A DNA stretch of 64,000 bases from Epilithonimonas sp. JDS. Lineage in GTDB: Bacteria > Bacteroidota > Bacteroidia > Flavobacteriales > Weeksellaceae. The stretch covers positions 186,001-250,000 of the forward strand of contig NZ_JAJSAX010000002.1 in assembly GCF_021261315.1 (NCBI RefSeq), given 5' to 3'. The number at the start of each line of letters is the position of its first letter. The first letter of the stretch is position 1. Of the stretch, positions 34,356 through 43,149 are shown in pieces. The notes below the pieces were generated by a model. It saw only the letters and a list, made by a program, of their open reading frames with translations. It searched no databases and had not been told where the DNA came from. A program made the position numbers and the translations under genes.

Positions 34356-34751
34356 TTACTTATTATCTTCTAATTTAGATCTATCAACAACATAAGTTTT
34401 TGATAAATAATCGTGTAAAAATCTATCCTTAAAGATTAGTATGAAAAAAATGTCAAATGGAAATAATCGAATTATGCTTCTAATTAAAGCGGATAAAAAG
34501 GTTTTATCTGTAAAAATCACTTCCAGTTTAAAAATCTTCTTTCCCAGTGTTTTATTAAATAAGAATTCTGTAGCTAAAAAATAAAAAATACTTATTGCAA
34601 CAAAATAATTTCTAAAATTTTCTAAAATATAAACCATACTCAAGGAAGAAACTCCTGTAGAAAAATATCTGTAAAAATTAAATAACAACAATTGAACTAC
34701 TGTAATAAAATATACATCAAAAGCATAAGCAAAAAACCGTTTAATAATCAT
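34356..34751 (-). CDS. RDD-family membrane protein
   Basis: A 131-residue protein with three to four membrane segments. The RDD pattern appears as RFFAYAFDVYFI at the start and LGKKIFKLEVI in the middle, ending in YVVDR. Members are small membrane proteins, some acting in ion homeostasis or as electron-transport accessories. It is monocistronic, converging on the ice-binding gene. It looks short at the N-terminus but complete. Confidence 0.8.
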   Translation of the reverse strand: MIIKRFFAYAFDVYFITVVQLLLFNFYRYFSTGVSSLSMVYILENFRNYFVAISIFYFLATEFLFNKTLGKKIFKLEVIFTDKTFLSALIRSIIRLFPFDIFFILIFKDRFLHDYLSKTYVVDRSKLEDNK

Positions 34752-34859
34752 CGCGAATATAAATCATTAAAAGAAAATTTATAAAAGTATAAATCCTCAT
34801 ATAGAGAATTCAAAAATATGATTAATATCTAAGAATTTTCTAAAATTTTAATTTAATCC

Positions 34860-35498
34860 CTACAAACAATTCCCACCATCTCTCCTATTAATATTTTTCA
34901 TCAGCAAATCAAAACTTTTCTGCAAGGTCGTAATTGAGCAATTTTTCATTTCCTTGTTCGGAACATTTTCAGATTTCGGATTGCTGGTAGAGTTGGATTT
35001 CAAAGTATATTTTTTCTCAAGACATTGGATTGATTTACCATCCACAATATAAAAACGCTGCTGCGTGACGTCATCTTTCGTCTCCGGCTTGTCGGCAGTT
35101 CCACCATCGAAACTCCATACGGTTTCATCTTTAAAGATAAAATAGGGTTTTCCATCATTCACAAAATAATGATCTGTCGAAGAAAAATGACTGTCCGCCT
35201 GGAAATGCTTTACAACTTTCAAAGTACCGTTTTCAGAATAATAGACGACATTGCCAGAGATCTCGTCGCATTCATATTTAAAACCCACCGAATCCAGCTT
35301 CTTCTCGGAAAGCTGAGAATTGACCAACTGATATTCCTGTCTTATTCCATTCACTGAGCTCAAATCCTTACCCAGACTGAGTGAATGCGATTTTACTTTC
35401 GTACTGATGGCATTGGAAGAAACAGAACCATCTTTATCCTTTTCATTCTTACAGCTGAAAATTAAAACAAGACCGCAAATTAAAAATACATTTCTCAT
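34860..35498 (-). CDS. Lipoprotein of unknown function
   Basis: A 212-residue protein. I chose 35498 because it starts a clean lipoprotein signal (MRNVFLICGLVLIFSCKNEK, Cys17); an in-frame ATG at 35585 would add 29 unrelated residues overlapping the SDR terminator. The mature part reads as beta strands (VGFKYECDEISGNVVYYSENG, shortened; YFIFKDETVWSFDGG). Near the C-terminus it has CSITTLQKSFDLLMKNI and ends in NCL. Family not recognised. Confidence 0.75.
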   Translation of the reverse strand: MRNVFLICGLVLIFSCKNEKDKDGSVSSNAISTKVKSHSLSLGKDLSSVNGIRQEYQLVNSQLSEKKLDSVGFKYECDEISGNVVYYSENGTLKVVKHFQADSHFSSTDHYFVNDGKPYFIFKDETVWSFDGGTADKPETKDDVTQQRFYIVDGKSIQCLEKKYTLKSNSTSNPKSENVPNKEMKNCSITTLQKSFDLLMKNINRRDGGNCL

Positions 35499-35554
35499 AA
35501 AGTAAGTTTTGAAGTTTTGCTGAGTACCAACAAAAAATGTGCAACTAGGCAGAT

Positions 35555-35584
35555 AAAAGAAAAATGCCTGCATTTCTGCAGACA
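35555..35584 (-). terminator. Terminator of the SDR gene
   Basis: On the minus strand TGTCTGCA and TGCAGGCA pair (one G-U) around a 4-base loop, followed by TTTTTCTTTT. Confidence 0.65.
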
Positions 35585-35627
35585 TTCTTCACTAACTAAA
35601 ACTAAACTTAAAATTTAAAATATTATT

Positions 35628-36419
35628 CTAAGGATTCCCGTACATATTGGATTCACCACCATCGATAGCAATCACTTGTCCGGAAACATAACCATTTTCA
35701 TCACTTAACAGATAGGCTACAAGATTTCCGACATCTTTCGGATCGCCGAGTTTTCTGGTTGGGTTATGGGAAGCATATTCCGCTTCTGCCGCTTTCGGAT
35801 CCTGTGGATTCACCTGGTTAAAAGCCTCTGCAACCATTGGGGTCAGGATTGCTCCCGGCGCAATGGCGTTGGTCAGAATGTTATATTTTCCATATTCCAA
35901 AGCCGCATTTTTCGTCATTCCGGCTACAGCATGTTTCGTTGCAACATACGCAGTTTGATTCAGAACCCCACGGATTCCTCCTACAGACGCTACATTTACA
36001 ATTCTTCCGCCTCCATTTTTCTGAAGTTCCGGGATGATGTATTTCATTCCGTAATAAACACCAAGCAGATTAATATCAATTACTTTCTTAAAGATATTAA
36101 TGTCATAATCCACCAATGACGCTTGTTTCCCTTCAATCCCTGCATTGTTGTAAAGTCCATCCACTTTCCCGAATTCCTTTACCGTTTCATCCACATAATT
36201 TTTCACCTGCTCCTCTACAGAAACATCTGCTTTGACAGTTAAGAACTTACTTTCGGGATATTTGGATTCCAGTTCTGCTTTGGCTTTGTCCAATGCTTCC
36301 TCATTATAATCCACTAATGTAATGTCAGCACCTTTTGATGCCAATGATTCAGCTGCCGCAAGACCTAAACCCATTGCTGCACCTGTAACTATGATTGTTT
36401 TTCCTTTAAAATTTGACAT
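35628..36419 (-). CDS. Short-chain dehydrogenase/reductase
   Basis: A 263-residue classical SDR with the cofactor motif TGAAMGLGLA (about 12-21), the DY after strand 2 suggesting NAD preference (ITLVDYNEEAL), the structural NNAG motif (LYNNAGIEG), catalytic Ser in NVASVGG and YxxxK in AYVATKHAV. C-terminal YVSGQVIAIDGG is typical of glucose 1-dehydrogenase-like SDRs. Substrate unknown. It is divergent from the GH13 gene with a 21-bp minisatellite between them. Confidence 0.92.
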   Translation of the reverse strand: MSNFKGKTIIVTGAAMGLGLAAAESLASKGADITLVDYNEEALDKAKAELESKYPESKFLTVKADVSVEEQVKNYVDETVKEFGKVDGLYNNAGIEGKQASLVDYDINIFKKVIDINLLGVYYGMKYIIPELQKNGGGRIVNVASVGGIRGVLNQTAYVATKHAVAGMTKNAALEYGKYNILTNAIAPGAILTPMVAEAFNQVNPQDPKAAEAEYASHNPTRKLGDPKDVGNLVAYLLSDENGYVSGQVIAIDGGESNMYGNP

Positions 36420-36506
36420 GATTTTGTATTAATGTTTCATTGCTTCATTATACAACAATGATACCTTATTGTTTTAATTTATATTAAAGTTTTCCTAAAA
36501 TTTAAA

Positions 36507-36778
36507 CACAACAAGGCATCATACAATTTCAACAAGACTACTCCAAACTTCAACAAGGCTACTTCAAAGTTCAACAAGCCTACTCCGAACTTCAACAAGA
36601 CTACACCAATTTCAACAAGAATACTCCAAACTTCAACAAGGCTACTCCAAACTTCAACAAGACTACTCCAAACTTCAACAAGGCTACTTCAAACTTCAAC
36701 AAGACTACTCCAAACTTTAACAAGGCTACTCGAAACTTCATCGAGGCTATTCCAAAATTCAACAAAGAATCTGCAGAA
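36507..36778. repeat. Minisatellite: about 12 tandem 21-bp units
   Basis: Twelve clear units run from 36528 to 36778, with one degenerate unit before (36507-36527). Consensus: TTCAACAAG, then G or A, then CTACTCCAAAC. Unit 4 (36591-36610) has 20 bases; the last two units are more degenerate. The repeat has no spacers, so it is not a CRISPR. It lies between divergent promoters. Confidence 0.92.
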
Positions 36779-36887
36779 ATAAATATTTATAAAACATTAA
36801 CAAACCCTATTTTTTCGCCTTTCTTATTTTTTATTACATTTACAGAATAGACAAAACAAAAATTCACAACCTCAAGAGAATATACAG

Positions 36888-38243
36888 ATGAAAAAACTGA
36901 TTCTTATTCCGGCAATCGCAGCCCTATTAGTATCCTGTAAAACCCAGCAATCACCACAAATAACAACTATGGAAAACCCGCAAGATTGGAAACGAACCAC
37001 GAATATATATGAAGTCAACGTAAGACAATACACACCGGAAGGCACTTTCGCCGCTTTCGAAAAAGAACTTCCGAGACTCAAAAAAATGGGTGTGGAAACT
37101 CTTTGGTTTATGCCAATCACACCAATTGCGCAGCTCAACAAGAAAGGAACCTTAGGAAGCCAGTACGCAGCATACGATTACACAACCATCAATCCCGAGT
37201 TCGGAACACTGGAAAACTTCAAACATCTGGTGGACGAAGCGCACAAAATGGGCTTCAAAGTCATCATCGACTGGGTGGCAAATCACACTGGATGGGACCA
37301 CGTCTGGACAAAATCCCACCCGGAATATTACCTGAAAGACGCCGACGGAAGTTTCCACAAAGCCAGCGGAATGGATGACATTATAGAACTGGATTATTCC
37401 AACAAAGAAATGCGCCTGGCAATGATCGACGCCATGAAATATTGGGTCAAAGAAACCAACATCGACGGATTCCGTTGCGACCTTGCAAGCTGGGTAGAAG
37501 TCGATTTCTGGCAACAGGCAAGGCCCGAAGTTGAAAAACTAAAACCGCTTTTCTTCTTAGGTGAGTTTGACGAGTTAGAAGCTCCTGATTACGGTAAAGT
37601 TTTCGACGCAAGTTACAGCTGGAAATGGATGCATTTGTCACAAGATTTCTACCAAAAACATCTGCCGCTTTCTGATCTGAAAAATTTATTAGAACAATAT
37701 TCAAAAATCGGAGACAACTCAATGAGAGCCTGGTTCACCAGCAACCACGATGAAAACTCCTGGAACGGAACCGAGTATGAAAAATATGGTGATTTCGCAC
37801 CTGCATTGGCAGTTTTCTCAGCAACTTGGAATGGTGTTCCGTTGTTGTATAACGGACAGGAATTACCAATGAAAACAAAACGTTTGGAATTCTTCGAGAA
37901 AGATCCAATCCCTTGGACTGGAAAATTTGAGCTGGAAGATTTCTACAAAACATTATTCGCTTTGAAATCCGAAAATCCTGCACTCAGAGGCGGCGATCCT
38001 GCGGTGACAACATTCTGGGTCAACACAACCGCAAACGACAAAATCCTTGCTTACCTTAGAAAAAATGGAAACCGTGAAGTTTTGGTTTTGATTAATACAA
38101 CCAAAGATCCTGTGAATTTCAAATTGGAAGATGACAACTCAATCGGCAGTTTCCAAAACGTCTTTACAAAATCGAAGAACGAGTTTATCAAAGGTTCGGA
38201 TGTGAGTCTGGACGCTTTTGGATATTTGGTTTATGAGAAATAA
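36888..38243 (+). CDS. GH13 alpha-amylase family lipoprotein
   Basis: A 451-residue protein with a lipoprotein signal (LLVSCKTQQ, Cys17). The GH13 barrel has conserved region I VIIDWVANHTG (125-135), region II GFRCDLASW with nucleophile D198, region III FFLGEFDE with acid/base E226 and region IV FTSNHDENSW with D288. A short C-terminal beta domain follows (about 370-451). It hydrolyses alpha-glucans at the cell surface or in the periplasm. No sus-type transporter or regulator lies beside it. It ends at a shared terminator. Confidence 0.94.
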   Translation: MKKLILIPAIAALLVSCKTQQSPQITTMENPQDWKRTTNIYEVNVRQYTPEGTFAAFEKELPRLKKMGVETLWFMPITPIAQLNKKGTLGSQYAAYDYTTINPEFGTLENFKHLVDEAHKMGFKVIIDWVANHTGWDHVWTKSHPEYYLKDADGSFHKASGMDDIIELDYSNKEMRLAMIDAMKYWVKETNIDGFRCDLASWVEVDFWQQARPEVEKLKPLFFLGEFDELEAPDYGKVFDASYSWKWMHLSQDFYQKHLPLSDLKNLLEQYSKIGDNSMRAWFTSNHDENSWNGTEYEKYGDFAPALAVFSATWNGVPLLYNGQELPMKTKRLEFFEKDPIPWTGKFELEDFYKTLFALKSENPALRGGDPAVTTFWVNTTANDKILAYLRKNGNREVLVLINTTKDPVNFKLEDDNSIGSFQNVFTKSKNEFIKGSDVSLDAFGYLVYEK

Positions 38244-38305
38244 GTTTTTGTACTTTAAGATAATAGACTAACAGATAATAGATTTATTAAGTCTTAAAAT
38301 AACAA

Positions 38306-38340
38306 AACCCTTTCAATTGGAATTGAAAGGGTTTTTACTT
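38306..38340. terminator. Bidirectional terminator after the GH13 gene
   Basis: Arms AACCCTTTCAATT / AATTGAAAGGGTT, 13 bp, then T5. It separates the converging GH13 and oxidoreductase genes. Confidence 0.8.
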
Positions 38341-38353
38341 TTTGTGGTTTAAA

Positions 38354-39007
38354 TTAGTAAGCCGCTGTAAAACGCTGTTTTACAAAGTTATTTTGTTCTA
38401 ACTCATCTACCAAAGCCACAGCAACGTCTTCTACAGAAAGTATACTTCTTCCGTCCGCATCAAAAACAGGATTTTCCAAAGCTGTCCTGTAAGTTCCTTT
38501 TCGTACGCCAGCCGTTCCCTGATGCATCTCGATAGCTGGTGAAAAAAATGTCCAGTCTAAGGTTTCATTCTTTTTAATTTCATTCAGATAATCTCTTGCT
38601 GCAGTTGCACCTGGTTTGATGTCAGCCGGGAAATCCGGACCATCCACCAATTGCTTTCCATCGATGAACAGACTTCCTGCTCCGCCAACCGTGATAAATC
38701 TTTTAACACCCGATTTCTCAACCGCACTTTCGATGTGTTTAGAACCATTCAGGAAGTCATCATAAAGATTTGGATTTGTCCATCCAGGATTGAAAGTATT
38801 GATCACCGCATCATTTCCTTCCAAAACTTTTGCAAATTCTTCCACATTGTTCACATCCGCGCTCACTGCATTTACATTGTCCTTCGCCTCTACTTTTGAG
38901 CTGTCTCTTGCGATGGCGTTCACTTCATAACCTCTGTTTGCTAATTCGTTTACAACTTGTTTTCCTACGAAGCCTGTTGCTCCGATAACTGCTACTTTTT
39001 TGCTCAT
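38354..39007 (-). CDS. NAD(P)-binding oxidoreductase (YwnB/NmrA-like)
   Basis: A 217-residue Rossmann protein with VAVIGATGFVGKQVVNELA at the N-terminus, DAVINTFNPGW, FITVGGAGSLFIDGKQLVD and DWTFFSPAIEM, matching the atypical SDR group of YwnB. It lacks a clear YxxxK catalytic motif, so it may be a sensor or a reductase of the NmrA/BVR-B type. It lies 56 bases downstream of an Rrf2 regulator gene on the same strand, the same pairing as ywnA/ywnB in Bacillus. Confidence 0.88.
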   Translation of the reverse strand: MSKKVAVIGATGFVGKQVVNELANRGYEVNAIARDSSKVEAKDNVNAVSADVNNVEEFAKVLEGNDAVINTFNPGWTNPNLYDDFLNGSKHIESAVEKSGVKRFITVGGAGSLFIDGKQLVDGPDFPADIKPGATAARDYLNEIKKNETLDWTFFSPAIEMHQGTAGVRKGTYRTALENPVFDADGRSILSVEDVAVALVDELEQNNFVKQRFTAAY

Positions 39008-39063
39008 AATAATTTATTTAAATTAATTGTAATGTATTTTGTTACATTTTGTATTAAAATTTT

Positions 39064-39474
39064 TTAATCGAATTGGTTCGTAAAATCTGATAACTTTTTG
39101 TCTTTAAGAAATTGATCAACCAAATCATCTGTCTCGGAAAATAAGACGTTTAGATTTTTATTAATGTCTTTCCCTACGTTGCAAAGCGGATTTGGATTTA
39201 AGTTTTTCTTACCGAGAACTTCTGAGTTTTTTATCGCCTGATAGATTTCCGCAACGTTGATTTCGTCTGCATTTTTACCAATTCTGACACCTCCATCTTT
39301 TCCTTGTCGGCTTTCTACAAGACCAGATTTTTTCAGGTTACCCAATTCTTTCCGAACAATCACCGGATTCACATTGATGCTTCCTGCCAACCAGTCAGAC
39401 GTGAGCCATTCCTGCGGATCTTTGGCAAGAAGTGTCATAATATGGATGGCGGTTGCAAATCTTGTGTTGCTCAT
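39064..39474 (-). CDS. Rrf2-family transcriptional regulator (YwnA-like)
   Basis: A 136-residue protein with an Rrf2 winged helix (TRFATAIHIMTLLAKDP, NPVIVRKELGNLKKSGLVES, GKDGGVRIGKNADEINVAEIY). It lacks the three-cysteine cluster of IscR/NsrR and has a single cysteine (NPLCNVG), as in redox- or electrophile-sensing YwnA/CymR-type members. It probably represses itself and the following NAD(P)-binding protein gene. Confidence 0.9.
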   Translation of the reverse strand: MSNTRFATAIHIMTLLAKDPQEWLTSDWLAGSINVNPVIVRKELGNLKKSGLVESRQGKDGGVRIGKNADEINVAEIYQAIKNSEVLGKKNLNPNPLCNVGKDINKNLNVLFSETDDLVDQFLKDKKLSDFTNQFD

Positions 39475-39558
39475 AATGGTGCAAATTTATAAATAATTTT
39501 AAATGTAACAAAAATAATTACAGTTAAATTTTATAACTGTAATTATTTTCTGACCTTT

Positions 39559-41025
39559 TTATTTTGTTTCAATTTCCACAATCTTCTTCCCGACTGCTCC
39601 AAAATATTGATTGATAATAGATTCATAAACTTTGTAACCGTCATCAACATTGGTAAAGATTACCAATCCTTGTTTTGTTTTTGGCAAAATAAAAACAATC
39701 GTGTTGACGCCTTTGTCAGAACCGCCGTGTGATAGAGCAATTTCGTTATTCCCTAAGTCGTAGATTTCAAATCCAAGTCCGAAATATTTGTTGTCTTTGG
39801 TTTTAACCTGCTTGGTTTTCATCGCTTCAAAAACATCTGGCGAGAGCAAATCATTATTCATTACAGCGACTAAAAATTTACTGTAATCCTCAACCGAAGT
39901 TACCAAATCGTCTGCTCCACTGGCAGTTTTGTTTTTAACAATATCATACGGTTTTCCACTTTTATCAAAACCGATAACGATTCTGTCAGCTTCCTTTTTC
40001 TCATTCCAGATGTAGCTCGTATCATCCATATCCAAAGGTTGAAAAACATATTCTTTGGCTAATGCTTCCAGACTTTTATTAAATTTCTTCTCGACAGCTT
40101 TCCTTAAATATTCAAAACCTTCACCCGAATATTGGTACTTAGTTCCGGGATCAAATTCAAATTTCAATTTATTGTCTTTATTCATCCATCTCCAGTTCGG
40201 GAATCCGGTTTGATGGCTTAAGATTAATCTTGCGGTCAGTTTTTTGATTCTTGGATCATTCGCAATATCAGGATCTGTAAAATATTTGTAAAGCGGTTCG
40301 TCGAGATTCCATTTTCCGAGACTTACCAAGCGCAAAACAGTCATTGCCGTAACTGGTTTTGTCAGAGATGCAACATTGAAAAGGCTGTTGTAAGGCGCAG
40401 TTTTCTTTCCATCCAAAGTTCCATAGACTTTTATCTGAGTTATTTTCCCGTCTTCAATCACGCCCAATCCCAATGTCGGAATATTGCTATCTCTTAACAA
40501 TTTTTCTAAATCATCCATGATTTTTGTTTTATTCGGATCGCCGTGATCGTAGCTTAGAACATCGCTCATCATCCAGTTTCCATCTTTCTTTGTCCAGACG
40601 GATGTGAATTTTGCCTGTCCGCCCAAAACATCTTCCTTATCTTTTTCCCGAATAAAAAATTGATGTTCTCCGGTTTGGATTGCGCCGTACAATTCGCCGT
40701 TATTATACAAAGGAAAAACTTCCAGACTGCTTTCGATCACTTTGCGAATTGGTTTTTGATTTGGGTTACCGCAGATATTTTGTTTTGTTCTTTCCAGAAA
40801 CAATTTCTTGTCCTGAAAACCGCCGTTATCGTGGTAAAATTTCAGATTTTCGTCCATCGTTTTTTCCAGATAAGCGATGTCACATTTATTAAAACCACGC
40901 TCGAAAAAAAGGCTGTCCTGTTTCTTGAGCTCTAAAAATAATGGTGAATTTTTATCAATCTGAGCTTGTAGATTTCCCAGAGAAAAGAAGAGAATGAAAA
41001 TGCTGATGTAGAACCTTGTTGTCAT
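39559..41025 (-). CDS. Serine hydrolase (class C beta-lactamase type) with N-terminal NTF2-like domain
   Basis: A 488-residue exported protein. I chose 41025 because it gives a signal peptide (about 1-21); the in-frame ATG at 41088 adds unrelated residues. Residues ~35-165 form an NTF2/DUF4440-like domain (LEKTMDENLKFYHDNGGF, VWTKKDGNWMMSDVLSY). Residues ~172-480 form the beta-lactamase-like domain: catalytic SLTK (220-223), YSG (299-301) and HGG (433-435). It is probably a periplasmic esterase or D-peptidase. Resistance to beta-lactams is not implied. Confidence 0.92.
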   Translation of the reverse strand: MTTRFYISIFILFFSLGNLQAQIDKNSPLFLELKKQDSLFFERGFNKCDIAYLEKTMDENLKFYHDNGGFQDKKLFLERTKQNICGNPNQKPIRKVIESSLEVFPLYNNGELYGAIQTGEHQFFIREKDKEDVLGGQAKFTSVWTKKDGNWMMSDVLSYDHGDPNKTKIMDDLEKLLRDSNIPTLGLGVIEDGKITQIKVYGTLDGKKTAPYNSLFNVASLTKPVTAMTVLRLVSLGKWNLDEPLYKYFTDPDIANDPRIKKLTARLILSHQTGFPNWRWMNKDNKLKFEFDPGTKYQYSGEGFEYLRKAVEKKFNKSLEALAKEYVFQPLDMDDTSYIWNEKKEADRIVIGFDKSGKPYDIVKNKTASGADDLVTSVEDYSKFLVAVMNNDLLSPDVFEAMKTKQVKTKDNKYFGLGFEIYDLGNNEIALSHGGSDKGVNTIVFILPKTKQGLVIFTNVDDGYKVYESIINQYFGAVGKKIVEIETK

Positions 41026-41112
41026 TGAAATTATTTTTGACAAAGATTCGGAATTAATCAAATTATATTCAAAAAATCTACCCGACAAAAACCCGACAAT
41101 TACCGTTAAAAT

Positions 41113-41718
41113 TTATATAATATTGAAATTCAGCTTGTAACGAAGAGTTTGATTTTTATCAATTTCGTAAGCGTTTCTCAAAATAATGAAGACATTTGTA
41201 AGCGCTAAACCTATCATCGTGACCATTACAGAGCCGGAACCAACTTTTAACAAAGCAACAATCATAAAAATAAGGGGCGCGATAATCGCTAAAAATATTT
41301 GGAGAGAAATGATTTGCTTCACGATTGAAGACTTCTCTTTCGTAAATAACATAACAAATAATGGAGGCAAAAAATTGGCGACTGGAAACCACGCAAAAGG
41401 AAGTGAAGAAAGATTGGTGATTTTGATTAAAGTTGAATTGAAAACTTCAATTTTTTCTGAGGTTGAAATTGGTTTTTCAGTTTCAAATTCATTAATTAAA
41501 ATAGGCTCTTCAATTTTAATTTCTTCAGTTTGAATAATTGGAATCAATAAATCTTTTTCAGAAATTTCAAGCGTAGAAGCCAAAGTTTTCAGCGTATAGC
41601 CTTTCGGTTCTGTTCCTGCTTCGATGCGTTGAATGGTTCTAACAGAAAGACCAGACTTTTCAGCCAATTCTTCCTGCGTGAGATTCTTTTCTTCTCTAAT
41701 TTTTTTTAATTCCGACAT
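41113..41718 (-). CDS. XRE-type regulator with C-terminal membrane domain
   Basis: A 201-residue protein. Residues 1-55 are a helix-turn-helix (KIREEKNLTQEELAEKSGLS, VRTIQRIEAGTEPKGYTL). After a Glu/Ile-rich linker, residues ~105-185 carry a DUF4870-like domain with two or three membrane segments (PVANFLPPLFVML, IIAPLIFMIVALL). It is probably a membrane-tethered regulator. It lies 87 bases upstream of the serine hydrolase gene on the same strand, which may be its target. A -7 box precedes it. Confidence 0.88.
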   Translation of the reverse strand: MSELKKIREEKNLTQEELAEKSGLSVRTIQRIEAGTEPKGYTLKTLASTLEISEKDLLIPIIQTEEIKIEEPILINEFETEKPISTSEKIEVFNSTLIKITNLSSLPFAWFPVANFLPPLFVMLFTKEKSSIVKQIISLQIFLAIIAPLIFMIVALLKVGSGSVMVTMIGLALTNVFIILRNAYEIDKNQTLRYKLNFNII

Positions 41719-41759
41719 TAATTAATCGATAAATGATTAATGATAACTGATTTTAAAAC

Positions 41760-41767
41760 CAAATTTA
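41760..41767 (-). promoter_or_regulatory. -7 promoter box for the XRE regulator
   Basis: TAAATTTG on the minus strand, 41 bases before the ATG at 41718. Confidence 0.45.
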
Positions 41768-41809
41768 GCAATTCAAATCATGTTATAGAAATTTTTATTT
41801 CAGCTCAAC

Positions 41810-41836
41810 AAAAAAGCCTTCCAAAATGAAAGGCTT
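41810..41836 (-). terminator. Terminator of the acyl-CoA dehydrogenase gene
   Basis: On the minus strand AAGCCTT / AAGGCTT arms with a 9-base loop are followed by a T-run, 22 bases after the stop. Confidence 0.7.
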
Positions 41837-41858
41837 AAAATTCTATCTGATGAAATTC

Positions 41859-43001
41859 TTATTTCTTGGAAATCGCTCTGGAAATCACGATTTTCTGAAT
41901 CTCGGAAGTTCCCTCATAGATCTGCGTAATCTTCGCATCACGCATCATTCTTTCCACGTGATATTCTTTCACATAACCGTAGCCGCCGTGGATTTGAACG
42001 GCTTCTATCGTCGTATCCATCGCTACTTGAGAAGCGTACAGTTTTGCCATCGCACCACTTTCTGAAATGTCTTTGCCTTCGTCTTTCTCAGCTGCTGCTT
42101 TGTAAATCAACATTCTGGCAGCCATAATGTTCACGTGCATATCTGCCAATTTGAAAGCGATTGCCTGATGATTGATAATTTCTGTCCCGAAAGATTTTCT
42201 TTCTTTGGCATATTTAAGTGACAGTTCATAAGCACCGGCAGCAATTCCCAAAGCCTGGGAAGCAATCCCGATTCTGCCACCATTGAGAACAGCCATTGCA
42301 AATGCGAATCCGAAGCCATCTTCGCCAATTCTGTTTTCCTTAGGCACTTTCACATCAGTAAACATCAGTGAATGTGTGTCGCTTCCACGGATTCCCAATT
42401 TATCTTCTTTCTTACCAACCTGAAAACCTTCCCAACCTTTTTCTACGATGAAAGCGTTGATGCCTTTATGTTTTTTCTCCGGATCAGTTTGTGCTATAAC
42501 GACATAATAAGTTGCATTGCCGCCGTTTGTGATCCAGTTTTTGGTTCCGTTTAATAGATAATAATCACCTTTATCTTCAGCTGTTGTAGATTGTGAAGTC
42601 GCATCAGAACCGGCTTCCGGCTCAGACAATGCAAACGCACCTATCACTTCTCCACTTGCAAGAGGCACTAGATATTTCATTTTTTGTTCTTCGCTGGCAA
42701 ATTTCTCGATTCCTGCACAAACCAAAGAATTGTTCACCGACATTACAACAGCCGCTGAAGCGTCAATTTTAGCTATTTCTTCCATTGCCAGAACGTAGGA
42801 GATACTGTCCAGGCCTGCTCCACCATATTTCGGATCTACCATCATCCCCAAAAATCCCATCTCGCCCATCTTTTTCACGGCATCGTAAGGGAATTTCTGT
42901 TCATTATCTCTTTCGATAACGCCTTGCAAAAGTTCTGCCTGAGCAAAATCTCTTGCGGCCTGCTGAATCATTTGCTGCTCTTCCGTAAGATTGAAATCCA
43001 T
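41859..43001 (-). CDS. Acyl-CoA dehydrogenase
   Basis: A 380-residue protein, the family's normal length when started at 43001; an in-frame ATG at 43049 adds 16 unrelated residues. It has the signature GAFALSEPEAGSDATS, NGTKNWITNGG for FAD/substrate contacts, the FAD/CoA motifs VAMDTTIEAVQIHGGYGYVKEY (in part: VQIHGGYGYVKEYHVE) and the C-terminal IYEGTSEIQKIVISR, where the catalytic glutamate sits (short- or medium-chain type). It oxidises acyl-CoA to enoyl-CoA. It is divergent from the first acyl-CoA ligase gene, which fits a role in beta-oxidation. Confidence 0.96.
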   Translation of the reverse strand: MDFNLTEEQQMIQQAARDFAQAELLQGVIERDNEQKFPYDAVKKMGEMGFLGMMVDPKYGGAGLDSISYVLAMEEIAKIDASAAVVMSVNNSLVCAGIEKFASEEQKMKYLVPLASGEVIGAFALSEPEAGSDATSQSTTAEDKGDYYLLNGTKNWITNGGNATYYVVIAQTDPEKKHKGINAFIVEKGWEGFQVGKKEDKLGIRGSDTHSLMFTDVKVPKENRIGEDGFGFAFAMAVLNGGRIGIASQALGIAAGAYELSLKYAKERKSFGTEIINHQAIAFKLADMHVNIMAARMLIYKAAAEKDEGKDISESGAMAKLYASQVAMDTTIEAVQIHGGYGYVKEYHVERMMRDAKITQIYEGTSEIQKIVISRAISKK

Positions 43002-43149
43002 AAGTTTTTTTATTATATTTTTCGTTCGTAAATATAAACTTTTTGGCAAAAAATCAAAGGAAAATGCAGCATTTTGTTATCTGAGAAAAAAAAATTATAT
43101 TTACGATAATGTAAACTCAATTTTAATAATATATTAACAACAATATTTT

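Noticed and set aside
36507-36778. CRISPR-like array
   Set aside because: The 21-bp units are directly contiguous with no unique spacers, and no cas genes are nearby.
39559-41025. Beta-lactam resistance gene
   Set aside because: The SxxK, YSG and HGG motifs fit broad serine hydrolases, and the NTF2-like fusion argues against a dedicated beta-lactamase.
41026-41088. Longer start for the serine hydrolase
   Set aside because: The extra residues precede a clear signal peptide that starts at 41025.
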